Source of the DNA: Aridibaculum aurantiacum
GTDB lineage: Bacteria > Bacteroidota > Bacteroidia > Chitinophagales > Chitinophagaceae
NCBI RefSeq assembly: GCF_017355875.1
Contig: NZ_JAFEWC010000001.1
Span: forward strand, 372,001 to 436,000
DNA length: 64,000 bases
Direction of reading: 5' to 3'
The notes beneath the pieces are model-generated. The model was not told the origin of the DNA and searched no databases. It worked only from the letters and a program-made list of their open reading frames with translations. This document shows positions 7,580 through 17,144 of the stretch, one piece after another (the stretch's first letter is position 1; every line of letters begins with the position of its first letter). Position numbers and translations under genes: made by a program.

Positions 7580-10500
7580 ATGAGTGCTTTAGAAAACATA
7601 AAACAAAAGTTCAAAGAGTTTGGACCAACAACCTGGTCTATCCGCAATAAGACCTCTGTTTACCTGCTCATCATCATTATCTCACTAATGGGTGTGTTCC
7701 AGTTTGTAACACTTCCAAAGGAGCAGTTTCCCGATATAGTTATCCCTACCATCTACATTCAAACAATTAATGTAGGTAACTCGCCGGCTGATATAGAGAA
7801 CCTGGTAACAAGGCCAATTGAGAAACAGCTGAAAGGTATAACAGGAGCCAAGATCAATAAGATCACCAGTACATCGCTGCAAGATTTTTCTGCTATCATA
7901 GTAGAATATAGTACGGATGTAAAAACAGATGTGGCGCTGCAAAAAACAAAGGATGCAGTAGACAAGGCTAAGAAAGATCTTCCTACTGATCTTACACAGG
8001 AGCCGAATGTGCAGGAGGTAAGCTTTAGCGAAATGCCGATCATGTTTGTGAACGTGAGCGGAGACTTTGACCGCGTAAAGCTGAAAGAATATGCAGATGA
8101 TATAAAGGATAAACTGGAAGAGCTGCCGCAGATTACAAGGGTAGATATAGTAGGTGCTCCTGAAAGAGAGTTCCAGGTAAATGTGGACAACCTGAAGATG
8201 CAAAGCTCCAACATCAGTTACGATGATATAGCCAATGCTATTGCACGTGAGAACATGGACATGTCGGGCGGTCTTCTTGAGGTAGGTAATATGAAGCGGA
8301 CACTACAGGTGAAGGGACAGTTCAAGAACGTTTACGACATACAGCAGATCATCATACGCAATACTGCTGGCGCCCCTATATATTTGCGCGATATAGCAGA
8401 GATAAAAGACACGGTAAAAGAGAATGAAAGTTATGCGCGGCTAAATGGAAAATCTGTTGTTACGCTCAACATCATTAAGAGAGCAGGAGAAAACCTTTTG
8501 GAAACCTCTGCAGATGTACAACGGATAGTGGAGGAGATGAAGGCGACAGAGCTTCCAAAGAACCTGAAGGTGGTGATAACAGGTGACCAGAGTATTGCTA
8601 CACGTACATCTTTCAACGACCTGGTGAATTCGATAGTAATCGGGTTTGTACTGGTACTGCTTATTCTCATGTTCTTCATGGGTGTTACCAATGCATTTTT
8701 TGTGGCGCTATCGGTGCCGCTGAGTATGTTCGTAGCATTCCTGTTTCTGCCTTTGGCCGATATCATTACCGGCTCGCATGTTACCCTCAATTTCATCGTT
8801 CTATTTGCCCTGCTTTTTGGATTAGGTATTATAGTAGACGATGCCATTGTGGTAATTGAAAACACGCACCGCATATTTGTGGAAGGTCGTGGTAAACTGG
8901 GGGCATCTGTTGCAGCTCGTATGGCTGCAGGTGAAGTCTTTATTCCTGTACTGGCTGGTACACTTACTACACTGGCTCCATTTTTCCCGCTGCTTTTCTG
9001 GCCGGGCATCATTGGTAAGTTCATGGTGTTCCTGCCAACGATGCTCATATTCACGCTGGCAGCTTCGCTTATTGTGGCTTTCATCATGAACCCGGTATTT
9101 GCTGTAGATTTTATGAGCCATGAAGAGTTCGATGGAAAACGTTCTCCTAAGTACATCTTCAGGAACAGGTTGTTTATAATATTGGTTGTTGCCGGAATCT
9201 TCTTCGATATACTAGGATTTATATTAGGCGGAAATGAAGCATTATTTTTCACTGGCAACCTATTGTTGTTCTTCGCGCTGGTGATGATCCTGAACGCATA
9301 TGTATTCAAATCAGCTATTCATAAGTTTCAAAATAATGTATTGCCGCGGCTGATGGAGCGCTACGAGGTGCTGCTGCGTTGGACGCTTATCGGCACCCGC
9401 CCTGTGTGGTTGTTGCTGGGAACTGTAGCGCTTTTTTTCGTTTCCATTTTTCTGGTTGCCATCACCAAGCCACCGGTTGTTTTCTTTCCTTCAGGCGATC
9501 CCAACCAGGTATATGTATACCTGAAGCTGCCGGTAGGAACCAGTGTTGATTATACGGACTCTATCACTAAGGTGCTTGAGCAGCGTGTGTACAAGGTGCT
9601 GGATATGGAGAACGGTAAAGAGAACCCGATTGTAGAAAGTGTTATTTCAAATGTGGCTATTGGTGCATCTGACCCGCGCAGCGGCGATAGAAGTACACGC
9701 CCGGAACTGGGTCGTATACAAGTATCTTTTGTAGAATACGAAAAGCGTCATGGTAAGGCAACAGCTCCATACCTTGAAGCAATGCGTGTTGCCATGAAAG
9801 GAATGCCGGGAGCACAAATATCTGTAGATAAGGAAGCGAGTGGTCCGCCTACTGAATCGCCTATTAATATTGAAGTGAGCAGTGAAGATCTTGATCATCT
9901 TACCAAGACAGCAGTAGACCTGAAGAACTACCTAGATAATAAGCAGGTAGAAGGAGTGGAGGAGCTGAAGCTGGATGTGGACCTAACAAACCCTGAAGTA
10001 ACGCTTACCATCAATAGGGAACGGGCGTTAACAGAAGGTATTTCTACAGCACAAATTGGCTCTGCCATACGTACGGCTTTATTTGGTCGCGAGGTATCTA
10101 AAATAAAAAGTGGAGAAGATGAATACAAGATACAGCTCCGCAACAACGAAGTGCGCAGGAACAGCCTTAGCGACCTGCTGAACATGCGGCTAACTTTCCG
10201 CGATATGGCTACAGGACAGGTGAAACAAGTGCCTATAAGCAGCGTGATGAACGTAGACTATACCAGCACCTACGGAAGCATCAAGCGTAAGAACGTGAAG
10301 CGGGTTATCACGATCTATTCGAACGTAACAGGCGGTAAAACACCAACGGATGTTAATGCTGAATTGAAGTCTGCGATTGATGATTTCAATAATGTTTATC
10401 CTGATGTTACCATCAGCCAAACAGGTGAGGGTAAGCAGCAGGCAGAAACTGGTCAGTTCTTATTCAATGCACTGATCGTTTCGCTAATGCTGATATTGCT

Positions 10501-11176
10501 GATATTGGTATTGCAGTTCAACTCTATCAGTAAACCTATCATCATTCTTACCGAGATTTTCTTCAGCATCATCGGTGTGCTGTTAGGCTTTGCGCTTACA
10601 GGAATGGAGATATCAGTTGTAATGACAGGTATAGGTATAGTGGGTCTTGCAGGTATAGTGGTTAAGAATGGTATCCTTGTTATTGAGTTTGCTGATGAGC
10701 TGCGTGCCCGTGGTTTAAAAACAAGAAACGCCGTGATAGAGGCAGGTAAAACACGTATCATCCCGGTGTTGCTTACCGCGCTTGCTACCATATTGGCTTT
10801 GGTGCCGTTGGCTATAGGATTCAACATTAATTTCATTACGATGTTCAGCCAGCTGAACCCGCACATTTTCTTTGGTGGAGATAGTGCATCGTTTTGGAAG
10901 CCGCTGGCATGGACCATCATCTTTGGATTGACCTTCGCATTCTTTATGACGTTGATTTTGGTACCTGCTATGTACCTAATTTCAGAAAGATTGCGCCGAC
11001 CGATGCGCAGGCACTATGGTGGCAAATGGATAAGCTTCATGGGCATACCGCCACTTACGCTGTTGTTCATTCCTCTTATCATTGTTTCTGTTATCAGGCA
11101 TAGAAGGGAAGTGAAACGCAGGTACAGGCGCTTAAAAGTGAAAGCCGATAAAACATGGATTGAAAGCTGGTTCTAA
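7580..11176 (+). CDS. RND-family efflux pump, inner-membrane transporter
   Basis: This 1198-residue proton-driven pump has the RND fold with two large periplasmic loops. The proton-relay Asp pair sits in transmembrane helix 4 (GLGIIVDDAIVVIENTH, around residue 420). It is longer than AcrB because about 60 residues holding two extra hydrophobic helices lie between the halves (about 525-585), and there is a further hydrophobic segment near the C-terminus after the usual last helix. It is the last gene of the tetR-tolC-adaptor-pump operon and is followed by a terminator. The substrate (drug, lipid or metal) cannot be read from sequence; the helix-4 motif favours the HAE1/hydrophobe group over metal pumps. 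Confidence 0.95.
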   Translation: MSALENIKQKFKEFGPTTWSIRNKTSVYLLIIIISLMGVFQFVTLPKEQFPDIVIPTIYIQTINVGNSPADIENLVTRPIEKQLKGITGAKINKITSTSLQDFSAIIVEYSTDVKTDVALQKTKDAVDKAKKDLPTDLTQEPNVQEVSFSEMPIMFVNVSGDFDRVKLKEYADDIKDKLEELPQITRVDIVGAPEREFQVNVDNLKMQSSNISYDDIANAIARENMDMSGGLLEVGNMKRTLQVKGQFKNVYDIQQIIIRNTAGAPIYLRDIAEIKDTVKENESYARLNGKSVVTLNIIKRAGENLLETSADVQRIVEEMKATELPKNLKVVITGDQSIATRTSFNDLVNSIVIGFVLVLLILMFFMGVTNAFFVALSVPLSMFVAFLFLPLADIITGSHVTLNFIVLFALLFGLGIIVDDAIVVIENTHRIFVEGRGKLGASVAARMAAGEVFIPVLAGTLTTLAPFFPLLFWPGIIGKFMVFLPTMLIFTLAASLIVAFIMNPVFAVDFMSHEEFDGKRSPKYIFRNRLFIILVVAGIFFDILGFILGGNEALFFTGNLLLFFALVMILNAYVFKSAIHKFQNNVLPRLMERYEVLLRWTLIGTRPVWLLLGTVALFFVSIFLVAITKPPVVFFPSGDPNQVYVYLKLPVGTSVDYTDSITKVLEQRVYKVLDMENGKENPIVESVISNVAIGASDPRSGDRSTRPELGRIQVSFVEYEKRHGKATAPYLEAMRVAMKGMPGAQISVDKEASGPPTESPINIEVSSEDLDHLTKTAVDLKNYLDNKQVEGVEELKLDVDLTNPEVTLTINRERALTEGISTAQIGSAIRTALFGREVSKIKSGEDEYKIQLRNNEVRRNSLSDLLNMRLTFRDMATGQVKQVPISSVMNVDYTSTYGSIKRKNVKRVITIYSNVTGGKTPTDVNAELKSAIDDFNNVYPDVTISQTGEGKQQAETGQFLFNALIVSLMLILLILVLQFNSISKPIIILTEIFFSIIGVLLGFALTGMEISVVMTGIGIVGLAGIVVKNGILVIEFADELRARGLKTRNAVIEAGKTRIIPVLLTALATILALVPLAIGFNINFITMFSQLNPHIFFGGDSASFWKPLAWTIIFGLTFAFFMTLILVPAMYLISERLRRPMRRHYGGKWISFMGIPPLTLLFIPLIIVSVIRHRREVKRRYRRLKVKADKTWIESWF

Positions 11177-11199
11177 TAGATGTTTAGTTACAATAGGAG

Positions 11200-11230
11200 G
11201 CCGTCTTTAAAAAGGCGGCTTTTCTTTTTT
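11200..11230 (+). terminator. Rho-independent terminator of the efflux operon
   Basis: GCCGTCTTT pairs with AAAGGCGGC (one G-T pair) and is followed by a T-rich run. Confidence 0.8.
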
Positions 11231-11245
11231 GTAGCCTAAATAGAA

Positions 11246-11281
11246 ATAAAAAGGCCGGCTCATCAGTTAGATGAGCCGGTC
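11246..11281 (-). terminator. Terminator of the small barrel gene
   Basis: A 12-bp stem (GGCCGGCTCATC with GATGAGCCGGTC) is followed on the minus strand by a run of T. It ends the convergent gene at 11309-11788. Confidence 0.85.
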
Positions 11282-11308
11282 GTGTTTTATAAAAATGTTT
11301 TTAAAATT

Positions 11309-11788
11309 TTAGAAAGTATACCTGATTCCTAGACCACCCCAGTTGCCAATAAAGCCCCTGTTTTCGCCAAACTCAAAAGATGGTTGCCAGTCGATGGAAA
11401 GGTTGATAGGTGCACGATTGATTTTATAATCGAGACCAAGCACACCGTCTACACCTGCTACAGTTTGCGTGTTGTTTGGATGGTTGCGATTGTTGCCAGT
11501 GTTATAAAAGCCAACGTGTGCACCAGGACCAATATACCAGCGCAGGCCAGGTGCGCCATTGATGTTTCCATGTATCTCGTACAAGCCTGTTATGCGGGTA
11601 CCCCTGTTCCAGAAATAACCAATAAATTCAAATGCATCACGGTTGTTTACAAAATGCTTAAACGATACACCTGCGCCATCCCAAACCTTTACACCAAGTG
11701 CTGTTCTATAAGATGTGCCCATACTTTGTGCATCCGCATTTGCAACTGCTAAAAAACAAACCAGGCTTAGTACAAATATCTTTTTCAT
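11309..11788 (-). CDS. Small outer-membrane beta-barrel protein
   Basis: The 159-residue product has a signal peptide cleaved near residue 20 (after NADAQ) and alternating amphipathic strands rich in Gly and aromatic residues, ending in a terminal Phe (GIRYTF) as barrel proteins do. Its function is unknown. The ATG at 11788 is chosen because the codon two positions upstream is TTG and adds nothing to the signal peptide. It has its own terminator and is convergent with the efflux operon. Confidence 0.75.
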   Translation of the reverse strand: MKKIFVLSLVCFLAVANADAQSMGTSYRTALGVKVWDGAGVSFKHFVNNRDAFEFIGYFWNRGTRITGLYEIHGNINGAPGLRWYIGPGAHVGFYNTGNNRNHPNNTQTVAGVDGVLGLDYKINRAPINLSIDWQPSFEFGENRGFIGNWGGLGIRYTF

Positions 11789-11987
11789 AGTCAATCTTTT
11801 AGCAGCAGTTGTTAAAAAATTTATGCCAATGAATGTTGTTCTTCTGCAGCAGCTGTTTGGTTAAAAATAGAAGGTCACATGCTTTTATTAAACATCCAAT
11901 TTGTCGCGCTTTTATAAGCCAAATATTGGAATGGTCTTTTTATATACAATAGAACAATATTGTATTAATCAATTTAATGTTCAAATT

Positions 11988-12455
11988 ATGGAAAGGCAAG
12001 AAGAACTTGTTGCTGTCTTAAATGACCTGATCCGTATTAATAACGATCGTATTGAAGGTTATCAAAGAGCTTCAAACGAATCGAAGGATTCAGATCTTGA
12101 CATGAAAGCCATCTTCAATGAAATGGCTGACCAGAGCCGCAGGTATGTTACAGAACTTACCCAGGAAGTTGGTCGTTTAGGTGGAGATCCTGCTTCAGAC
12201 ACTACTGTATCTGGTAAAATTTACCGTGTATGGATGGACCTGAAAGCAGCTATTTCCGGTAAGGATAGAGAAAGTATACTGGGATCGTGTGAATATGGTG
12301 AAGATGTAGCACAACGTGCATACGAAGCTGCATTGGAATCGGATGCATACATGAGTACCGAGATCAGGCAGATGATCAGTTCGCAGAAAAGCGAATTGAA
12401 AACATCGCACGATATGATCAAGAAATACCGTGATATGCACGAAAAGGTTAGTTAG
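11988..12455 (+). CDS. DUF2383 / PA2169-type four-helix-bundle protein
   Basis: The 155-residue product is entirely helical: a helix pair (about 3-50), a central segment containing DLKAAISGKDRESILGSCEYGED (about 83-105), and a last helix pair. This matches DUF2383 proteins of the ferritin-like four-helix type, often found among general stress genes. An upstream in-frame ATG at 11901 would add 29 unlike residues, so 11988 is preferred. A strong terminator follows. The biochemical role is unknown. Confidence 0.8.
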   Translation: MERQEELVAVLNDLIRINNDRIEGYQRASNESKDSDLDMKAIFNEMADQSRRYVTELTQEVGRLGGDPASDTTVSGKIYRVWMDLKAAISGKDRESILGSCEYGEDVAQRAYEAALESDAYMSTEIRQMISSQKSELKTSHDMIKKYRDMHEKVS

Positions 12456-12480
12456 GTGAACGGAGCGTTTATTAATTAGA

Positions 12481-12508
12481 GCCGGTAGTTTAACTGCCGG
12501 CTTTTTTT
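12481..12508 (+). terminator. Rho-independent terminator
   Basis: GCCGGTAGTT pairs with AACTGCCGGC around a tight turn and is followed by seven T. Confidence 0.9.
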
Positions 12509-12551
12509 ATTCTGGCAAGGAATTTTCATTAGTAATACTAAACCAACTTAT

Positions 12552-12935
12552 ATGGAAGAGAAAACAAACTATATGGAAAACAACGACCAGATACCACATA
12601 TGAAATCGTTGGCGCTTTGCCTTAACCGTATGGTATTGGATGGATACGAAGATGACTTCAAAGTACTGGAAGACGGCAAATTAACTTCTTTAAAAACCGA
12701 GAAGAAGTATGAGCCTGAACAGGTAAATGTTGTTAATTTCTTCAGGTATGAAGGTCAGTCAGATCCTAATGATAATACGATCATGTATGTAATAGAAACA
12801 GCTGACGGTTTAAAAGGCACATTGGTAGATGCATACGGGGCTTATGCCGATGAGCGGGTTTCAACGTTTTTCAAACAAGTGGAATCAATACACAAGAAAA
12901 CTAATAAAGAAGGTCATGAAGTAAAGCACCACTAG
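12552..12935 (+). CDS. Conserved small protein, often mislabelled phosphoribosylpyrophosphate synthetase
   Basis: The 127-residue protein contains the segments FFRYEGQSDPNDNTIMYVIE and GLKGTLVDAYGAYADE, which I recognise from a family of about 100-residue Bacteroidota proteins. Databases frequently name these PRPP synthetase, but no PRPP-binding loop or ATP motif is present and the chain is far too short, so that name should not be trusted. The N-terminal 25 residues are low in conservation, and ATG 12573 is an alternative start. The TAG stop lies inside the palindromic terminator. Confidence 0.65.
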   Translation: MEEKTNYMENNDQIPHMKSLALCLNRMVLDGYEDDFKVLEDGKLTSLKTEKKYEPEQVNVVNFFRYEGQSDPNDNTIMYVIETADGLKGTLVDAYGAYADERVSTFFKQVESIHKKTNKEGHEVKHH

Positions 12936-12950
12936 TGGTGCTTTTTTTAT
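12923..12950. terminator. Shared bidirectional terminator
   Basis: AAAGCACCACTAGTGGTGCTTT is a perfect 22-bp palindrome followed by T on the plus strand. The plus-strand stop TAG is its centre, and the TAA stop of the converging minus gene (12947-12949) overlaps its T-run, so one site serves both genes. Confidence 0.85.
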
Positions 12951-15088
12951 GGCTTCAATCCTAAAATTTCTCTTCCTCCCGAGAATATAGCAGTCCATGT
13001 ATATTTAAAAAATCCCTGGGTAGGATCACGGTCCACGTCAACTTTTGCAACGCGCATATTCGCACGCCTGTTATTGTTTTTTACCAGCAGGTTTGCCAGT
13101 AGCGATAATACGGTCTTCCTGTTTATCTCATCTTCTTTACGCTTTAGCAACGAGATTTTCAGGTTCTCATAAGTCATAGTTACTGTACCTGTAGCGCGGT
13201 TGTTATTGCCCATTATATCGCAGCTAATGGAGTTGAAGCGTCCTTTTTCAATCCTGTTTAACGAAAGCGGAATACTGATCTTGTTAAGTACAGTTCCATC
13301 GAAAGGTTTACCAGTAGCTACCTGTACACGGAAGTCGCCGTTCTTCCATTTATCCAGGTAAAAAGTGAAGGTGCCTGATAATGGTATCTGTTCCAAAAAC
13401 GATGTAGTGAAACGAGCTGTAGCTATGCCACTACCTCCTTCACCATTTCTTACATTTTCAATTGTTAGTTTTCCATTGGTAAATGATACCACACCTATGC
13501 TATCGCCTATAGCACTATTTTCCCTGTAGAAGACATGCACGTCATTGCACACTACTTTATCAACCTTTACGGGAACTTTTATCTTCATCAGCAGCTGGTG
13601 TGGGAACTTTCCTATTTTGGAAGAATTGTCAGGAGGCTGGTGGAGATCACGGGAAACGGTAAGTGTGTTATGCGAAGATGTAACCTCTTTCATGAATAGC
13701 TCAATCTTCGCAAGCTTTCCAATATTTATTCCTGTGCAGATTATGTTTTTACTTACTAGTTCAAACCTGTCTTTTTGAATCTTTGATGCTTTTGCAAATG
13801 CTGCTTCACTTAATTGTGGAATGATCTTTACCTGGCCTATCGTGAACTTTTTTTCGCTGGTGTTCAGGTGCAGATCGGTAAGCCTGTAAACATATTTTTT
13901 ATCCTCGCTTATAAACTCAAGCATTTTATTTGTCAACTCCAGCTTCTTTATTTTTTCAAATAAAGTTTCATTCATCACTGCAGTAGAATCGATGTGAATA
14001 TTTTGAATATTGAAAGAGCTGTTTGCCACTGTTATGTCCCGCTTATCTGGGTCAGTGTATTTATTTTTCAGGCTAAACGATTTCACCTGCAAGCGGCCTA
14101 GCCCAAATGTTTTTATCCATCCGGTGAGGATCCTTTTATTATCTGGCTGCTGTTCTTTTTTATTTTCTCCATTGGTTTGCTCCAGCTCCGCTTTTTGCAC
14201 CACCACGTTTCCTATCAAAAGGTCAGAATATTCAGCAGCGCCTTTCCATTCCAGGTCTTCCAAAGTTATATTCTGTGCTAATGCTTTGAAGTTGCTGTTT
14301 ACTTTATAAGCATCGTATTCAAAAGAAGATAATTGCAGCTTCTTACTGTCTGTATCGAAAGCAAGATCTTTTATCTCTGCTTCCTTGCCTTTACTTCCCA
14401 GCAAAACTCTGCTGGTTGATACGCGAATAAACTTGCTGAACAATGTACGTGTTGTGTCGTGGTAATAGGCACTATCAATTCTTACCTGGTGCAGGTTGAT
14501 GTTGGTGTTGTATGTATGAAATTGGGTTTTCTTATTAGCAAAATCTATAGCTTCTACTTCGGCATTTACAATGGCTACAGTGTCTGCATAGATCATCTTC
14601 ATATTGCCCAATATCTGTTTGTACAGTTCAGGTTTAGGTTGCTCTTTCGCCTTTTGTTTTTCCTGGTTTGGAAAAAGATAAACCATAGCCTTTGGGTCGG
14701 TAATGCGAATGGTGTTACAATCTAATTTTTGCGACAGCAATGCGCGGGCTGTTTTAAAACCCAGCACTTCTATCCGTGGTACAAATACATCCAGTAGCAT
14801 TTTTGATGCTGTCGTATCGCCTGCTGCAATCAGTTGTTGTTGCCGTAGCGTGTCTGCAATTAGCCTCACATTAGTAAGAATAAGATTGCCATTTATTTCA
14901 TCAACCGTAATAGATTCATATGCTACATCGTACACACCGTTCGATTCTTTTTTCACTACCTCGTTCACTTTGTTGTTAATGAACGGGTACTTAACAGACT
15001 GGTAAAATATAAAAGCACCTGCTAGTATAAAGCAGATGCTAATTACGATCAGATATTTCTTATTAATCCTAATGCTAGCTTTCTTCAT
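12947..15088 (-). CDS. Large membrane-anchored, beta-rich protein (AsmA-like layout)
   Basis: The 713-residue protein has a basic N-terminus and one membrane helix (about residues 13-30), then about 680 residues of strand-rich sequence with repeated patterns of the kind seen in AsmA and related lipid-transport bridges. It ends in an approximately 80-residue region with strong Arg/Lys content. No enzyme motif is visible. The AsmA comparison rests on architecture only and is an inference. The gene is monocistronic, bounded by a shared terminator downstream and a small membrane peptide gene upstream. Confidence 0.6.
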   Translation of the reverse strand: MKKASIRINKKYLIVISICFILAGAFIFYQSVKYPFINNKVNEVVKKESNGVYDVAYESITVDEINGNLILTNVRLIADTLRQQQLIAAGDTTASKMLLDVFVPRIEVLGFKTARALLSQKLDCNTIRITDPKAMVYLFPNQEKQKAKEQPKPELYKQILGNMKMIYADTVAIVNAEVEAIDFANKKTQFHTYNTNINLHQVRIDSAYYHDTTRTLFSKFIRVSTSRVLLGSKGKEAEIKDLAFDTDSKKLQLSSFEYDAYKVNSNFKALAQNITLEDLEWKGAAEYSDLLIGNVVVQKAELEQTNGENKKEQQPDNKRILTGWIKTFGLGRLQVKSFSLKNKYTDPDKRDITVANSSFNIQNIHIDSTAVMNETLFEKIKKLELTNKMLEFISEDKKYVYRLTDLHLNTSEKKFTIGQVKIIPQLSEAAFAKASKIQKDRFELVSKNIICTGINIGKLAKIELFMKEVTSSHNTLTVSRDLHQPPDNSSKIGKFPHQLLMKIKVPVKVDKVVCNDVHVFYRENSAIGDSIGVVSFTNGKLTIENVRNGEGGSGIATARFTTSFLEQIPLSGTFTFYLDKWKNGDFRVQVATGKPFDGTVLNKISIPLSLNRIEKGRFNSISCDIMGNNNRATGTVTMTYENLKISLLKRKEDEINRKTVLSLLANLLVKNNNRRANMRVAKVDVDRDPTQGFFKYTWTAIFSGGREILGLKP

Positions 15089-15106
15089 TCACCTGTTTTG
15101 TTGCAC

Positions 15107-15138
15107 TAAAAAGGCTACAAGCTTTATTGCCTGTAGCC
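15107..15138 (-). terminator. Terminator of the lmo0937-type gene
   Basis: GGCTACA (15113-15119) pairs with TGTAGCC (15132-15138), with an additional inner GC pair. Five T follow on the minus strand. Confidence 0.75.
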
Positions 15139-15172
15139 GATGATTACTCCGATAAGTTTAAATTTTCTTACA

Positions 15173-15319
15173 TCATGCTCTTCTTATCAGACCCAGCAAT
15201 AAAGCAATAACTGCCAATACGATCAGCACGTGTATCAAACCTTGCGCGCTGTAAACGAATACGCCAAGCAGCCAACCTATAACAAGGATAACTGCGATTA
15301 TGTATAGTATACTTCTCAT
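15173..15319 (-). CDS. lmo0937-family small membrane protein
   Basis: A 48-residue peptide reads MRSILYIIAVILVIGWLLGV, then FVYSAQGLIH, a second hydrophobic stretch, and a basic end (LIRRA). Two hydrophobic segments with a short polar link and a WLLG turn match the lmo0937 family of tiny membrane proteins (DUF5670), which are widespread in Bacteroidota and often stress-associated. It is followed by its own hairpin terminator. It sits among other stress-type genes and is divergent from the YihY/BrkB gene. Confidence 0.8.
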   Translation of the reverse strand: MRSILYIIAVILVIGWLLGVFVYSAQGLIHVLIVLAVIALLLGLIRRA

Positions 15320-15498
15320 GACTAAATGATTTTGTTACTGTAAAACATTTAAAAACCTTGCCACTTGACAGTCGCAGCTATGAAATGGATTTTTTGCCGA
15401 GAAAAAAAATCCCCAAGTCCCTCATTATGATTGAGAAGCAGGTGAAGTACCAATGGCATGAACTTGCTATAGTGAGTGAAAGAAATACAGATCACAAC

Positions 15499-16464
15499 AT
15501 GACATTTATAAAAAAGTACTTCCAGGTTTTGAAAGATGCCGGTGGAGCATTTATAGAAGACAACTGCGTGAAGCTTGCAGCATCAGTTTCTTATTATACC
15601 ATTTTTGCTATTGGTCCATTGCTGCTGATTATAATTAATCTCTCCGGCTGGTTCTATGGAGAAGAAGCAGTACAAGGAAAAATAAACGACGAGCTTGGCG
15701 GACTGCTGGGGCCAGAGGCAGCAACCTATGTACAGCAGGTCATTCAGAATGTTCAACAAACAGATAGTTCGCTGCTGGGAACTATCATAGGAGCAGTAAT
15801 CTTGTTTATAGGTGCAACGGGAGTTTTTACAGAGATACAGGATTCCATCAACTACATCTGGTCGCTGAAAGCTAAACCTAAGCGTGGTTTAGTAAAACTC
15901 CTCATCAACAGGCTGCTGTCTTTTTCGCTTATCATCAGCATAGGATTCCTGCTGCTGGTTTCGTTGGTGGTTAGTGCATTAATGGCTTTGCTGAACGATC
16001 GTCTCACACGTCTCTTTCCTGATACTACAGTAGTGCTGTTATTCATTTTAAACTTTGCACTTGTCTTTGTTGTTATCACCCTATTATTTGCCATCATTTT
16101 TAAAGTTTTGCCAGATGGGAAAATAAAATGGAAAGATGCTATGATAGGTGCTTCTTTCACAGCCATCTTATTTATCATAGGTAAAGCTGGTATAGGTTAT
16201 TACCTAGGTAACTCTACGCTTGGTGTTACTTATGGTGCTGCTGCATCTATGATCATTCTTTTATCGTGGGTATACTACACTTCCATCATCTTATACTTTG
16301 GCGCAGAGTTTACTAAAATATATGCTTTAGAATTTGGAGGTGGAATTACACCTAATGATACTGCCGTGTTCATCATAAAAAGAGAAGCAAAAGAAATCAA
16401 CTTACATCCTGAGCGGGGAGAGCAAATTGTGAAAGAGCATGAACAGGAACGAGCGAAGAAATAA
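15499..16464 (+). CDS. YihY/virulence factor BrkB family membrane protein
   Basis: This 321-residue inner-membrane protein has the family signature near its start (KLAASVSYYTIFAIGPLLLI) and five or six membrane helices, ending in a charged cytoplasmic tail. YihY/BrkB proteins were once named RNase BN, but that activity belongs to another gene; their role is unresolved. An open frame extends upstream to 15358, but the 47 extra residues look non-family and ATG 15499 fits the usual start. A paralogue lies at 45352-46314. The gene is followed 29 bp later by a PPOX-family gene. Confidence 0.9.
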   Translation: MTFIKKYFQVLKDAGGAFIEDNCVKLAASVSYYTIFAIGPLLLIIINLSGWFYGEEAVQGKINDELGGLLGPEAATYVQQVIQNVQQTDSSLLGTIIGAVILFIGATGVFTEIQDSINYIWSLKAKPKRGLVKLLINRLLSFSLIISIGFLLLVSLVVSALMALLNDRLTRLFPDTTVVLLFILNFALVFVVITLLFAIIFKVLPDGKIKWKDAMIGASFTAILFIIGKAGIGYYLGNSTLGVTYGAAASMIILLSWVYYTSIILYFGAEFTKIYALEFGGGITPNDTAVFIIKREAKEINLHPERGEQIVKEHEQERAKK

Positions 16465-16493
16465 ATCAACTTTTAAAATAAATATCACTTACA

Positions 16494-17000
16494 ATGGAAC
16501 ATCAACATTTAAATAATAAAGAGGCTATAGAGAAGCTTAAAAACATCGTGGAAGAAATTAAGGTAGCTATGATGGCTACCATACATGATGGTGAATTGTA
16601 TAGCCGTCCCATGCACTCAATGGAAGTTGATGCGGAAGGAAATATTTGGTTCTTTACAAGTAAAGATTCCGAAAAGGTAGAGGACGTAGAAGAAGATAGC
16701 ACCATCTACCTGATGTACGCGCACCCTGGCAGGCATACATACCTGCATGTAAAGGGAACGTCTACCATTGTAGAAGATCAACAGAAGATAGATGAGCTAT
16801 GGTCGTCGTTTGTGCAGGCATGGTTTCCTAAAGGAAAAGATGATCCAAACCTTTGCCTGATGAAGGTAAAAACACAGGAAGCAAGTTATTGGGATAGTGC
16901 AACGAGTAAGTTTGTCCTGTTTTTCCAGATAGCAAAAGCATTATTGAAAGGAGAAAGACACCAGGATGGTGATGTAGGTCATCTGCACATCAATTCCTGA
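16494..17000 (+). CDS. Pyridoxamine 5'-phosphate oxidase-like (general stress protein 26 type) protein
   Basis: The 168-residue product has the split-barrel flavin-binding fold: MMATIHDGELYSRPMHSMEVDAEG (about 26-49) followed by WFFTSKDSEKVEDVEEDSTI. This matches the general stress protein 26 group, which binds FMN, FAD or F420-like cofactors, rather than true PdxH. Length is normal. It probably shares a transcript with the YihY/BrkB gene 29 bp upstream and is closed by a terminator. Confidence 0.87.
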   Translation: MEHQHLNNKEAIEKLKNIVEEIKVAMMATIHDGELYSRPMHSMEVDAEGNIWFFTSKDSEKVEDVEEDSTIYLMYAHPGRHTYLHVKGTSTIVEDQQKIDELWSSFVQAWFPKGKDDPNLCLMKVKTQEASYWDSATSKFVLFFQIAKALLKGERHQDGDVGHLHINS

Positions 17001-17022
17001 TATTGGTTTAGCCAACTGCCGA

Positions 17023-17056
17023 AGCCGTAGATAGCGATATCCTGCGGCTTTTTTTG
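17023..17056 (+). terminator. Rho-independent terminator
   Basis: AGCCGTAG pairs with CTGCGGCT across a 11-nt loop and is followed by a T-run. Confidence 0.8.
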
Positions 17057-17144
17057 TACATATTATTTGCTTTTAATTGGTTATAGTATCACTTCTTCAG
17101 CGGTATACTTTTAGAAGTGGATAAAATATAAAAAACAATAGCCT

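Noticed and set aside
8431-9309. Long open frame on minus inside the RND pump gene
   Set aside because: It is antisense to a clearly coding, conserved region, rich in Ser/Thr/Asn as expected from the reverse of hydrophobic codons, and has no family pattern.
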